Part shown: one piece after another, positions 1 to 16,916 of the stretch
Layout: each line of letters opens with the position of its first letter
Numbering within the stretch: position 1 is the stretch's first letter
Assembly (NCBI RefSeq): GCF_000005505.3
Contig: NC_016132.3
Coordinates: 31,138,914 to 31,202,913, forward strand
Length of the DNA stretch: 64,000 nt
Direction of reading: 5' to 3'
Source of the DNA: Brachypodium distachyon
Lineage: Eukaryota; Streptophyta; Magnoliopsida; Poales; Poaceae
Notes under the pieces: model-generated
Seen by the model: only the letters and a program-made list of their open reading frames with translations
Database searches by the model: none
Told to the model about the DNA's origin: nothing
Translations under genes and position numbers: made by a program

Positions 1-81
1 TCCCTCCGATCCTAAATTCTGGTCGTTGTTTTAGTGCAAATTTGAACTACAACAACGACAACAATTTAGGATCGGAGGGAG
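1..81. repeat. Stowaway-type MITE, about 81 bp
   Basis: Bases 1-18 and 63-80 form a perfect 18-bp inverted repeat (TCCCTCCGATCCTAAATT and its complement), followed by G and then TA at 82-83. The CTCCCTCCG-like end and TA target are the hallmark of grass Stowaway MITEs. The first base or two of the left end lie before the window. If the gene model at 687-1028 is right, the MITE sits in its last intron. Confidence 0.8.
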
Positions 82-293
82 TACTAGTAAGTCAAGGGCA
101 CACATTCTTGAGCGATAGCAGCGAAATCTTGCTAGAATAAGTGAAGGTTGCATGTTGCAAGCTTGCAGCACAGCACAAGTGCACAGCAACCACAAGCTGG
201 CCCTTAATTTGGTGATTGTAGGTAATTGTTATCTCTAGTACAGTATAGTGCACTGCGGAACGTTAGGCTGCATTTAGCATGGCGGGGGATTAT

Positions 294-501
294 GGGGCCG
301 TTTGGTGCGCCCGCGGTTCCCTGGGCTGTCGTTTGGTTTAACGCCAGCATTTTGGCGAGCCAATGCGAGGTGTGCAGTATTTTGCCCGTGTCAGTTTCTG
401 CGCCCACGGGCGGGCGAGAACCTGGCGGCGAATTCGTTCGCCCGGGATTTGGCGAGCCATCGATTTGGCATGGTGGGCTGGGGCACAAAGCAAACAAGCC
501 C
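294..501. repeat. Possible small MITE (Tourist-like ends)
   Basis: The left end GGGGCCGTTTGG and the right end CAAACAAGCCC are imperfect inverted repeats, flanked by the trinucleotide TAT on each side (291-293 and 502-504). G/C-rich termini with GTTTG are typical of Tourist/PIF MITEs. The expected TAA/TTA target is not exact and the repeats are short, so this is tentative. Nothing in the block looks coding. Confidence 0.3.
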
Positions 502-686
502 TATGATAATCATGTTTACCTGACCAGCTTTAAGCCTTTTTCATTGTTTGGCTAACCAATCTTTCTATTTCCATAGCTATTGTTCCACAGTATAAATTAT
601 AAAATAAGTTCGGGAACTGCAAACTGAACCTTAGAATTTCACAAAATAATCCATTAATTTTAATTGTGAGTTATCCCTTGTTTCAG

Positions 687-1028
687 CACTTTGAAGATCT
701 TGTTGCAGGCCACTTCCGTGAATGTGGCCGCGCCATTCTGGCTGCATGCAAATACTACATGGAAGGTAATAAAGTTGGGTCTGTAGTTCCCAGCAATGAC
801 AATGAGGACAAAGAACTAGAGAACACAAGCGCAGAAGGATCCAGCAGCAGCGGTGCAGGTAAGACACAAAATAAAAAGGTAGATTTGCGTGCAGGTCGCA
901 CCGTGACTTTCAAGACCAACATGGAGGTTCTATTTGAGGAGCTCTTGATGGAATTCAATGTGAAGGGTGCTGACACCAAGAAGTTCTGTGTCGAGAAGTT
1001 GAAGAAGAGCCAGCCTGCTGCCTCTTGA
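687..1028 (+). CDS. Last exon of a probable PHO2/UBC24-type ubiquitin-conjugating enzyme E2
   Basis: An open frame follows a pyrimidine-rich acceptor (TTGTTTCAG, ending at 686) and ends with TGA at 1026-1028. It encodes about 113 residues. It opens with HFEDLVAGHFRECGRAIL and has ACKYYMEGNKVGSV further on, which resembles the conserved region after the UBC fold in the large plant E2 enzymes UBC23/UBC24 (PHO2), which ubiquitinate targets including phosphate transporters. A Ser/Gly-rich linker follows, then an amphipathic C-terminal helix block ending in LKKSQPAAS. The catalytic UBC domain would lie upstream of the window. The in-frame ATG at 666 belongs to the intron and is not a start. The assignment is by remembered family resemblance; another large E2 of the same group is possible. 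Confidence 0.6.
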   Translation, partial: HFEDLVAGHFRECGRAILAACKYYMEGNKVGSVVPSNDNEDKELENTSAEGSSSSGAGKTQNKKVDLRAGRTVTFKTNMEVLFEELLMEFNVKGADTKKFCVEKLKKSQPAAS

Positions 1029-1600
1029 AGATTCCAGCTGCTGCAGCAGATTTCTGAGTTTCTGTGAAGTGAAATCCATGAAATGATGTTGATTTCACTT
1101 CTTGCGTAACTATAGGAATGCTATGTAGATAGCCCCCCCTCCCCCCCCCCTCCCTTCTGCCTTTTACCGTACAGGCAGGCCTTCTGGACATCGTGACGAT
1201 GGTTTGTCTTTTCCATGCTAACGAAAGTATCCACCCCATTACTGTGTTGTGATCCAAAATGGACATCTATATAAGTGGCGTGCTGGCATTTGACTCTCTC
1301 TCTCTCTATATTACTCCTGTATGTAGTTGGTTGTTCTGACTGACCGATTTCCCCTCCGGGGCTCCCCATTACTGTGTTGTGATCCTAAATGGACATCTAT
1401 ATAAGTGGCGTGCTGGCATTTGACTCTCTCTCTCTATATTACTCCTGTATGTAGTTGTTGCGGGACTGGGGGAAGATGAGGCTGGAAACCTCACTCTGGT
1501 TGTTCTGACTGACCGATTTCCCCCCCGGGGCTTCCTGGCCATCGGATAGACCTGTGTGGTTGATGTTTTCACCTCTGCTTTTTACCAATTTTTTTATTGG
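1029..1600 (+). other. 3' UTR and downstream of the E2 gene, with a tandem duplication at 1234-1534
   Basis: After the stop codon the sequence is non-coding. It contains a C-rich run (about 1132-1152) and two tandem copies of a block that begins CCCCATTACTGTGTTGTGAT. Copy 1 is 1234-1363. Copy 2 is 1364-1534 and carries an extra stretch of roughly 42 bp. Each copy includes a CT microsatellite and the words ATATAAGTGGCGTGCTGG and CTGACTGACCGATTTCC. The duplication probably lies in the 3' UTR. Confidence 0.75.
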
Positions 1601-2700
1601 ATTTTTGTACTGAACTCTATTAATCTCAAGAAGGCAGGAAATTTCTTTTTATTGTTTTAATATTTTATAAATCTTTTGGAGCAGATAAAACTATACAAAT
1701 TTAGACGCTTGCTTCTTTGTAAGGATAAGCTTGCTTGCAAAAGAGGCGGGCACTTACGAGAGTAGGGGCCCTTTAGGTGACATAGGGCTGGCATGTGGGC
1801 CCTCCCCTCTGTTGGATCCATGTGACAGTGACTCGTATGTCACCGGACATATGTCCCACCCCGCACTTGCAGTCCACGTGCCCTCCCTAGCCGTCTTACC
1901 TAGGCACGTCATTAAAACGTGTGGGATATATAAAGGGTCTCATCTCTAAATTTCGACTGAATGCTTTCTTAACACTCAAAATTAGTCTCTTATTATTTTC
2001 TAAAAAATTTCCACGTGAGATAGCTGCCAGCATGCCACACAACATAAATCAATTTCTCACTACTAGAATGATCGACAACGGCATTTTCACTTCCCTCGTT
2101 GACAACCCCGCCTTGCTCCTTGTTGTTTATAGATCATATGAGTTGTCTCATGTAACTACGATAAACATTACGTAACTTGGATGGTGGATATCATCAATTC
2201 TTGTTGTGGTCGACTGTGTGCATATTGCTCACCATGTTCTCAGTGCTAGTCCTGATTTCATAGTGGACAGAGCAGTAATGGCTGTGCTGTGCATTAGTTG
2301 GAGTGATTTAAGTGGTGCGAGTAAACATAGTGATAGAAAGGGAAAAGCCATTTGAGTTCGGTGGTATTTTCTCAGATTGTCTCACTAAGGATGAAAGAGG
2401 ATATGTACACTTTTCTCCCCGTGGCAGTGAAACTGACGAAGAGTGAGGTTCGTCGATATTTCTCTGGGTCATGTGCGTACATTCCAACATGCTCTCTCCT
2501 CTGGGAGTAGATGAGGCCCTTTTTCTCTACTTTTTCGCTGCAGCTTCGTGATACTTTGTTATCATGGTTTTGAACATTATTTGTTTATGCTGGCCTAGGA
2601 GGTCATGCAAGTTTGTAAGTACCATTTAAGTTCTAGATGATACGATATAATAAAGTACTTTTGACCTTTGTATCTTGGTATTACATCTTGAACTGTGTGT
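1601..2700. other. Intergenic stretch with promoter-like words but no recognisable gene
   Basis: No long or recognisable frame is present. A G-box core (CACGTG, about 1876-1881) and a TATA-like word (ATATATAAAG, about 1925-1934) stand in promoter-like spacing on the + strand, but the following frame (to about 2175) resembles nothing I know. Part of this stretch may be decayed upstream sequence of the gypsy LTR that ends at 2870. Confidence 0.4.
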
Positions 2701-2872
2701 GCTAGTGAGTCGATCCAGGGACTAGCACAAGTAAGCACAGAGATCGAACCCTTGGTGAAGGGGGATCGCTTCATCCATCATTGAATATTGAGTGATGTTT
2801 CAGCTGTTCTTGAGTTGTTCTTGCTGTTTCTTTGGTATCGTGAAAGATCGCCACAACTGCGTCCGCATCAAG

Positions 2873-2884
2873 TGGTATCAGAGC
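2873..2884 (+). promoter_or_regulatory. Primer binding site, tRNA-iMet type
   Basis: TGGTATCAGAGC lies two bases after the left LTR end. This is the standard plant retrotransposon primer site complementary to the 3' end of initiator methionine tRNA. Confidence 0.85.
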
Positions 2885-2924
2885 TCTTGGTTGATCACGA
2901 TACTAGTTGTTCCTTGCTGCAGCA

Positions 2925-4451
2925 ATGCGCTCGAGGAGATCAAGCAGCATTCATGGAGTCCATGGAGATGGACACCTCTCAGATGAGGAGGTGCCACTTC
3001 CGATGTACGACCCCAGCCTGCAGCTAGCTGTTGTGCAGGGGCTGGTGCATACACGAGAGTATGTGATGAAGGAGATCGACAAGCACATGACGGCAATCTG
3101 ACGGGACCTCAACTCGCTCACCAAAACTGTTCGTCAATTGGCTCCACCGACATCACCGCGAGGTGGGCTTGCTGAACGGGGTCATCATCGATAACTCCCC
3201 GGACAGCAGGGCCTGCACTTTGAGGAGGGGCAAGGAAAGTGTCGGAGCATGCACTCCGACGATGTCAGGATCTACTATGAATCACCCCCTCGGCGTCCTC
3301 GCCATGACCATCAAGGTGCTGCACATGGAGGCTTTGCCATGGGAGGAAGGGATCATGGGCAAGTGCACCGTGGCCGTGACGATGATGGTATAGGTAAACT
3401 GAAAATTGTCATTCCCTCATTTGATGGTAAAGCTGAGCCCGATGATTATTTGGAGTGGGAGATGCGTGTGGATCAAATCTTTGACAGTTACCGCTTCACG
3501 GAGGAGAAAAAGGTGAGATCTGCATCTATTGAATTTACCGGCTATGCTCTGATTTGGTGGAACCAGTTGTGCCGTGCCGGAGGACGTCCAGAGACATGGA
3601 CTCAGATGAAGAACATCCTGCGGCGACCCTTTGTTCCAGTGCACTTCACTAGAACCTTGTACACTCGGCTGCAACAACTATGCCAAGGTAATTCTAGTGT
3701 CGATGAATACTATAAAGAGATGGAAATCTTGATGATCCGGACAGGGGTGAATGAGATAGAGGAGGCCACAATGGCAAGATTCTTTAATGGGCTCAATGAG
3801 GATATACAAGAAAGGGTGGAGATTGTTACTTATCAAGATCTGCAAGAACTGGTGCACCAAGCAGCCCGAGCGGAGCGACATATCAAGCAACGCCAAGCTC
3901 GTTCCAGCAATACCAACTCATCAAGCCAGTGGAGGCATTCAATTGAAAGGAGTGGTGCGCCCAATGCATTTTCTACCCACAAGTCAACCGGTAAAGAGCT
4001 AGCTCCATCAAAAGTAGAGTCTTCTAATGGTTCTACTTCTCGCACTAGTAGCATTCAGTGCCATACGTGCAAAGGCAGAGGGCATGTCATGAAGGATTGT
4101 CCCAATGCAAAGAAAGTGCTGCTCACAAAAGATGGTTATGCCACTGCTGATTCATGTGACGAATCGGAAACTGAGGGGAAAGATGAAGCCCACTGCACGT
4201 TTGAAACCGGTACACCTTTGAGTTCAGATGGAGGAGATGGTGTCAATCTCCTTGTTCGCAAAGTGGCTCGTGATGACACTCTGGTTGCTGAGAAGGGACA
4301 AAGACACAATGTATTTCAATCCATTTGCAAGATCAAGAACAAAGATTGCAAGGTAATCATTGACGGTGGAAGCTACAATAACATCATTAGCAATGATCTT
4401 GTGCAATCTTTGGGGCTGTCCACATGGCGACAACCACAACCCATTATGTGA
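2925..4451 (+). pseudogene. Gypsy gag polyprotein with zinc knuckle, broken by stops
   Basis: A single frame starts at the ATG at 2925, 41 bp after the primer site. It carries an in-frame stop at 3099-3101 and another near 3192, then is open from 3249 to 4451. The middle contains a Retrotrans_gag-type capsid region (FDGKAEPDDYLEWEMRVDQI, later IWWNQL and the YTRLQQLCQG region). A CCHC zinc knuckle (CHTCKGRGHVMKDC) follows at about 4060-4101. The frame then enters the aspartic protease with the catalytic-type IDGGSYNNI. It ends in a TGA at a frameshift near 4445. Gag would package the element RNA, and the early stops mean this copy cannot make intact gag. Confidence 0.8.
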
Positions 4452-4903
4452 AATGGCTGAATGGTGTTGGCAAGCTAAAGGTCACCCATCGTGCTAAATT
4501 GCTATTCTCAGTGGGTACTTATGTGGACAAGGTGGTTTGTGATGTGGTTCCAATGCAAACTTGTCATCTTCTTCTAGGAAAGCCCTGGCAATTTGATCAT
4601 AATGCCACTCATCATGGAAGGTCTAATAAATATTCATTCATGCATCATGGAGTGAACCATGTCCTAGAGCCCATGGTGGAAGACAAAATTAAGGTTAAAA
4701 AATTTCCTGAAGTGAAGAAGTACCCCAAGAAGACCTCAAAACCGAAGATAATGTCGCAAACCATGTTCTTACCGATGCCACATTGCCGGAAAAGCCAAAG
4801 GAGGATAGAACAATTGTGTACATTGCAGAGATACCACTTCAAATTTCGTGCTCTAAGTTTCCACCTCTTTCCACACCATTCTGGAAGGGTCCGGCATGTG
4901 TAG
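4424..4903 (+). pseudogene. Remainder of gypsy aspartic protease region, frameshifted
   Basis: This frame continues the protease domain of the preceding gag frame after a shift of frame near 4445. It reads YVKWLNGVGKLKVTHR, then a Val-rich stretch, then LLLGKPWQFDHNATHHGRSN, which is the usual protease-to-linker sequence of plant gypsy pol. The following Lys-rich linker ends at 4903, where reverse transcriptase should begin but does not. The rest of pol has been lost by deletion. Confidence 0.7.
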
Positions 4904-5099
4904 AGGGCAGCAATAACTAGTTCTTGAAGTCATGTTGTAGGCACAATAAACGGAGCATGATTTAAAGGCCCAAGTCAAAAGATATGAGAGTTCCAATGAA
5001 AAGTGTTCAGGAATTGACCGTTGCGCGAGTCTCCATAATTTTCCTCCTTTCCAAGGCAGTGCCACACGTTTTTAAAACTCATTTTGGGTTGCTTTCACA

Positions 5100-5458
5100 G
5101 CTAACTAGGAGGGACGTTCCTAGTATAAGTATTCCCCACCCTTGTCTTTGAAAGGGGGTTCAGATTTCAAAGTTGTAGACACCCATGTGTGGTTGTGTAT
5201 GTGCTGAAAGCACTCGTGTTCGTTGAGCGATAGCTTTCGTGTGTGGATTGAAGGGTATGTCCTTTGATCTAGATAGGATCCTGGTGATTCTCCCTTGTGA
5301 TTCTTCATAGGTTCACAAGTACTATAGTTGGGGTTGCGTCTTTTGTAAACCGAACTAGTTATCTATCATCGGATATTGAGTGTTGTTTCAGCTGTTCTTG
5401 AGTTGTTCTTGCTGTTTTTTTGGTATCGTGAAAGATCGCCACAACCGCGTCCGCATCA
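5100..5458 (+). repeat. Right LTR portion of the deleted gypsy element
   Basis: The 3' end (5361-5458) matches the left LTR end at about 2780-2870 and terminates in CGCATCA. A TATA-like word (GTATAAGTATTCCCC) at about 5122-5136 may be the LTR promoter. The 5' limit of this LTR is not clear. The next base (5459) belongs to a different, inverted element. Confidence 0.5.
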
Positions 5459-6258
5459 ATCAGCTTGTTCAAACATGTTTAAGATTTCATCAAAAATAAG
5501 AGGTGTTGTATCGTCAGTCTCCATGACATGCAATTCAGCAGCAGGCTTCTTGCCACAAACATGTGTAGGATCATATTTTATCACCACAATCATAAGCCAT
5601 TAGCACGCCTATAATCACAAAGTTGTCGGTCCTTCCAAAGATCACTAGGTAATTGTTTGGAGGTGTGTGCAGCTGGTTTGATGCCGACAACATCTTGTTT
5701 ACCCCAACCCTGCTGTCGGGCTGCCCATGGTTTGTTTCGGGAACTAAGATCTTGTTGTACCTTGGCAAGAACGACGGCTCTAGAGACTGTTTCTGGAAGT
5801 TGGGACTCCACCATTCCTCTAATTTCCGCTTTCAAACCCTTGATAAACTGAGTGACAAAAAACAACTCATCATAATAGGGATTATGGCCTGATATCTTAT
5901 ACATAAGTTCTTCAAACTGCAGATGATATTCTTGCACAGTGACTCGTTGTTTCAGGGTCAATAATTCAGAAACAAACTGATGATATTCATCTGAACCAAA
6001 ACTGGCCTCCACTGCATTCATGAACTGAGTCCAATCCCCCACACGATGTCGTTGTTTGTATGACTGATACCAGTGAGCGGCATTGCCCTCCATGTGCATG
6101 GTGGCCGAGACAACCCAAAGAGAATCATGCACATTGAACAATTGAAAATAATCTAGGTACTTGTCACGCCAGATACATGGATTCTCACCATCAAAACAGG
6201 GGAATTGCATCTTGGGAAGAGTAGGAACTTTACCACTCACGGGGAGAATCGCGAGCAA
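5459..6258 (-). pseudogene. Gag fragment of a second gypsy element, inverted
   Basis: Reading on the minus strand from 6258, the frame gives PKMQFPCFDGENPCIWRDKY and continues through WYQSYKQRHRVGDWTQF, FGSDEYHQFVSELLTLKQ and the FIKGLKAEIRGMV segment. This is a Retrotrans_gag capsid domain. It ends in RRANGL at 5590. The zinc-knuckle segment (CGDK then YDPTHVC) continues in shifted frames to 5459 and is cut off exactly where the neighbouring element's LTR ends. The usual gag N-terminus of a couple of hundred residues is missing: only about 70 bp separate the primer site from the capsid region. It is a decayed fragment with frameshifts. Confidence 0.75.
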
Positions 6259-6330
6259 CCTCCGGTGACACTCACTCTGTAACCGAAGGATACGCCGCTG
6301 CCCAAAAAATCGCCTCCAGGGACCGAAAGA

Positions 6331-6342
6331 CCTATGATACCA
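6331..6342 (-). promoter_or_regulatory. Primer binding site of the inverted gypsy element
   Basis: On the minus strand the sequence is TGGTATCATAGG, a variant initiator-Met primer site. It is followed on that strand by the truncated gag. The bases just upstream on the minus strand end GGCATTACA, a plausible LTR terminus, so the 5' LTR would run from about 6345 to higher coordinates. Its far end is not defined. Confidence 0.6.
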
Positions 6343-6549
6343 GTTGTAATGCCTATGCCCGTTGCCGCTGGCGACCGCCGAGACGTGAGTGATAATGGAT
6401 GTTTGTGGAGAACAACCAACCTTAGTTGTTTGTGGTGAACAACCTAACCTGGATTGGAGAAGAGAAGAGAGACAACAACTTGTTCACGTTTTCATTCATC
6501 TAAAATGATGCATATCACCCGACGGATCCAGGCTCCTCGCGCGGCTGCC

Positions 6550-7350
6550 TCCTGGGCGTTTGACGCGTGGCCGTTTTGCTGCAGAGTTGGTCCAGTGGGT
6601 CCCAGCCACGTTCCTTTGTTCTTATCCCATCTCTATCCTCCTTCACTCGTAGCCTTATCTTCTCCTTTGTTTTCTCCTTTCGGCGGTTGCTGCCCCCGAT
6701 CCGGCCGCCATGGCCTCCGGCCTGCGCCTGCGGTGCTGCAAGGCAAGGCGGCCGGCGCTGCTACGCGCCATGGCCGCCGGCGAGCGGTGTTGCAAAGGAG
6801 GTGGCGGTGCTGCAACCGGCGAGGCGTAAAGCTGCAAGCTGACGCCGCCTCCCGCCGGCGAGGTGATGCTGCGACTGGTGCTGCAAGGCAAGCCGGACAG
6901 CGCTGCTACGAGCCATGGCCGCCGGCCACCGGTGCTGCGACCGGCGAGCCGGAAAATAAGCGCCGATGTTGCAAAGCAACGCCGGCTCCCGCCTTCAAGG
7001 CGGTGCGGCGACCGGTGCGTCGTGGCGCTTCGACTGGTGTGCGGCAGTGCTTCAACACCTCGCTGTCGCTGTTGCAAGGCGGCGGGATGGTGCTGCGTCC
7101 GGTGTGTGGCGAGCTTTGACCTGTGTACGGCGGTGCTGCGACTGGTGCACGGAGGTGCTTCGACGCTCGCCATCACTGCTGCAAAGGGGGCGTCGCCTCT
7201 AGTCGGTGGGGCGGTGCTGCGACGGGCACGCAGCGATGCTTCGTCCGTTGTACGGTGATTATACGAAACGATGCTGCAACGATGTGCTGTGACCGAAGAG
7301 TTGTGGAATCCAACGGCAGGGAGTTCCAATCGGACGGACAGCTAGCGCGC
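6550..7350. repeat. GC-rich degenerate direct repeats (GCTGCAA / GCTGCGACCGG words)
   Basis: Variants of GGTGCTGCGACCGG, GTGTTGCAAAGG, CCATGGCCGCCGGC and TGCTGCAAGGC recur many times between about 6690 and 7290. The short period makes long open frames in several registers on both strands, none resembling a known protein. I read the stretch as transposon-associated repeat, perhaps with captured sequence, not as a gene. It lies about 600 bp upstream of the MCM6 start. Confidence 0.6.
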
Positions 7351-7655
7351 CCTAATTTCTTGGGTTCTCAAAGAATACAACCTGAGCTTATAAAACGCTC
7401 GAGGACTCACCCGTTTCGCTCCATGATTTTTTTTTTGAGCGACGCTCCCTGATATTCTGCTCACGTGGCCCCACATGTAGAGAGGGCCCAAGGCAGCCTG
7501 TCAGGCGGAGCACACGGCCCAGGTCAAAAACCAAGTCTGTCCACTACAGCCCAGTCTATCCCAACACGAGCCCAAGAACGAAGCATCCCCTAAAAAACCA
7601 ACTAACCAGGCCACCGGGGTCGCGGTACCTGCCCTCATGCACCTGGTCCACAATG

Positions 7656-7663
7656 TTTGGCGC
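7656..7663 (+). promoter_or_regulatory. E2F-like site, distal
   Basis: TTTGGCGC is an exact match to the E2F consensus TTTSSCGC, about 290 bp upstream of the MCM6 start codon. Confidence 0.55.
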
Positions 7664-7762
7664 TGCTTCCGACTCCGCGTACGTAGCCCCACAAGCCAGG
7701 GAGACAGGAGCAGCACCCCTGCACGGACCCGGTCCATACGCCACCCGTCCAAGCTCCAGCCC

Positions 7763-7775
7763 TTTTTGGCGCGAA
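7763..7775 (+). promoter_or_regulatory. E2F-like site in the MCM6 promoter
   Basis: TTTTTGGCGCGAA fits the E2F consensus on both strands (TTTTTGGCGC forward, TTCGCGCC reverse). It is about 175 bp upstream of the MCM6 ATG. Plant MCM genes are known E2F targets at the G1/S transition. Confidence 0.7.
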
Positions 7776-7778
7776 GAA

Positions 7779-7810
7779 TTGGCGCCAAGCCGCCGCCACC
7801 TTCCCGCCAA
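7779..7810 (+). promoter_or_regulatory. Two further E2F-like sites in the MCM6 promoter
   Basis: TTGGCGCCAAG at 7779-7789 is a palindromic GGCGCC core flanked by TTG/CAA. TTCCCGCCAA at 7801-7810 reads TTGGCGGGAA on the minus strand, a classic E2F site. With the two upstream sites this makes four within about 155 bp. Confidence 0.65.
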
Positions 7811-7946
7811 TAACACCCCTGCACCGCTTCCCTTTCCCCCCCAACCCAAAACCCTTGCATCTCACCTTGCGACCACACGCAGTCAGACGCTGTGAGCCAC
7901 CCCAAATCTACACCCTCGTCGGAGATCCAGGAGAGGTTCGTCGGTC

Positions 7947-14798
<6,852 letters not shown>

Positions 14799-15590
14799 CC
14801 ATCCTTCGCAAGGAGGCACTGGATCTCCAGAATTGTATTATTGTTTCTTGCTCTCAAGGTATAAGCATGATGATTCTCACCTGTAGTCTGCCTATGTAAT
14901 TTTTACGCTGTGATAGGGTTATGTAAACTGTCATGGTAAGAGAAGATCATTTTAGTTTAAGAGCCTGTGAATTCTCGGTTTCTAATATACTGTTGTGCCA
15001 GTTTCTAAAAGAATTTATGCGCAGTGCAACGCTTCATTTTCTTTCGTGTTGTTTTGACTTATTCTTGAAAACTGATAAGTCTGAAACACATATCAGGGAT
15101 GTACATGTTCTTTTCTTATTGCCCCAAAAGTATACCCAAAAATCGAAGGATGGCAAGGAAGACCTTATTTGAATTCAAGTTTCAAATAGAACAGTTGCCC
15201 TTTTTTTTCCTGAAAGGGAAGGGCAAGCTCCTCCTGGCAATTGTCCATTTGGTTTGTAATTTATATGATACAAACTCACAGCCATGTCTGAATACTTTTG
15301 GATCTATTGACACAAACCTATGCCACATAATTGCATCCAAATAACGCAGTCGTTGGTCACAAATAGTTGTCTCAATCCATCCAAATGTGCATACCCATCC
15401 AAATGTGCATACATTTACGGTAGAGGAAGTGTTAGTTACAGACGCTAGAAATACTTTGAACGCTGTCGAAATGGACCACTAGTAATGTTGAGGTGATGTG
15501 TTCAGATCATATGTTATCTCAAAAACTTTACTGAAAGTTTATACATATTTTACATGAATATTTTACATGAAACAGTTCAATTCTCTTACG
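14799..15590 (+). other. MCM6 3' UTR and downstream sequence
   Basis: No recognisable gene is present. The first few hundred bases after the stop are probably the MCM6 3' UTR. The rest is AT-rich intergenic DNA. A direct repeat of CATCCAAATGTGCATAC occurs at about 15378-15394 and 15396-15412. Confidence 0.5.
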
Positions 15591-15599
15591 GCTTAGAAT

Positions 15600-15852
15600 T
15601 TCCACGTTTTTAAATAGAAGATGTTCTCACTTTTTTGTTAGTCAAACTTCTTCAAATTTAACCAAGTTTATAGAAAATATTCATGTCTACAATATCAAAT
15701 AAATATATTTTGAAGATATCCTTACAGATACAATAAAATTAATTCAGAGTTATAGATGTCGGTAGATTTTTCTATAAATTTGGTCAAACTTTAAATTTTT
15801 AGAATTAAGTAGAACAAAACTTAGGACATATTAGAAACAGAGAGAGTAGTAT
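15600..15852. repeat. Decayed Stowaway/mariner-type element
   Basis: The phrases GTCAAACTTCTTCAAATTTA, AACCAAGTTTATAGAAAATA and TTGGTCAAACTTTAAATT occur in the order seen in longer grass Stowaway elements. The right end reads ACAGAGAGAGTA, a decayed form of the ACGGAGGGAGTA terminus. The left terminus is not clear. Confidence 0.5.
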
Positions 15853-15975
15853 AGAACGAGACAAAGTGCTCTATCATCTCACTAATAAAGTGAATTGAGC
15901 TTCCTTGTGGGAGTAGAGGAATGTTGAAGTGTAGAGTAGGGTTTTTTTTGCCAAAAAGAAATAACGTGTATATAC

Positions 15976-16030
15976 TCACTCCGATCCCCAAATAAACAAA
16001 TCCAAGTCATTGATTCAGGACGGAGGGAGT
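15976..16030. repeat. Short Stowaway-like MITE
   Basis: CTCACTCCGATCC on the left and GGACGGAGGGAG on the right form imperfect inverted ends flanked by TA dinucleotides. The core is only about 30 bp, so this is a deleted copy. Confidence 0.6.
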
Positions 16031-16916
16031 ATTATGTTTAGTTTGGTGGGTTTCACCTGTCTGATACACGCCACGTCATTGAACTACATAGGCATCCTCC
16101 ATGTATAGGTACTGTATTTCCAAATTTAATGAGTTTTGCCTACATTGGATGGTGAAGTGCATTTTACTCTGGGCGAATGAACCGAGCGAGTGACCAGTAC
16201 GGGAGTAACTACTCCCATCCTATCCGGCTATCCCACCAGGTCGTCACGCCTCGTTATGATCTTAGCGTGATGCTCACCAAACACCGGAAACAACAGTGAA
16301 TTGCGTCAACAACCCCAATCTCCATGTCAATCATGCCGGCGAAATATCAGCGAGGTCGAGCTGGATAACATGCTTGCCTTAATTACACAAACAGCACATT
16401 TCCACTTTCACCTGTACGAACATTTACACTTGCATGCGGTAATTTTTTTTTAGAAATCTAACTGGAATTGCTTAGAAGAGAAAAAAATCTGAGTACATTG
16501 CAACTTCGAGATAGAAATGGATTCGAAGCAAACGAAATACTACAACAAAGCAATAAACTTTTCCTCACTACATGTATGCTTTTGCTTAGAAGAACTAATT
16601 TGTCCAATTTTGAACAGTGGAACATCTCGAGGACCAAATCTTCTTTTGGTCTGGACTTTCTGAGCACCTAGAATTCTATATTAATTCATCTACAACAACA
16701 AGATTACACATGAATAACAACAAGATTACACATGAATAATCTAGCAAACCAGACCACTGTAAAGAAATACTTACTCAAAAAAGCCAAAGAAAGCTTAAAA
16801 AGCGAACAATCTTATCTAACAACCAATTCTATACCGATCGAATCCAAGGAATTGATAGGTCGCGGGTCATGACCAACCAAATTGACTGCGTCAGATCTTG
16901 GGGCCTAGCAGCACAT
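16031..16916. other. Intergenic and 3' flank of the LEA_2 gene, no gene seen
   Basis: The stretch is AT-rich with only short, unrecognisable frames. Its last few hundred bases probably include the 3' UTR of the minus-strand gene ending at 16917. ATGAATAACAACAAGATTAC-type words are tandemly repeated near 16695-16738. Confidence 0.5.

Larger units (their letters stand above)
2780..5458 (+). mobile_element. Internally deleted Ty3/gypsy element (gag and partial protease only)
   Basis: The sequence around 2780-2870 is repeated at 5361-5458 (shared words include TTTCAGCTGTTCTTGAGTTG and GGTATCGTGAAAGATCGCC). Both copies end in CGCATCA, consistent with two LTR 3' ends. Directly after the left copy is an initiator-Met-type primer binding site. 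Gag and the start of protease follow, then the frame runs into LTR-like sequence with no reverse transcriptase, RNase H or integrase. The LTR copies can be matched by eye only over their last 90-100 bp; further upstream they diverge, so the outer limits are uncertain. No target duplication could be assigned. Confidence 0.7.

Noticed and set aside
1921..2175. 84-codon frame after a TATA-like word
   Set aside because: No family resemblance and no second exon; the TATA and G-box words alone are too weak to call a gene.
6454..7119. 221-codon frame upstream of MCM6
   Set aside because: Composed of translated short-period GC-rich repeats, with equally long frames in other registers and on the other strand.
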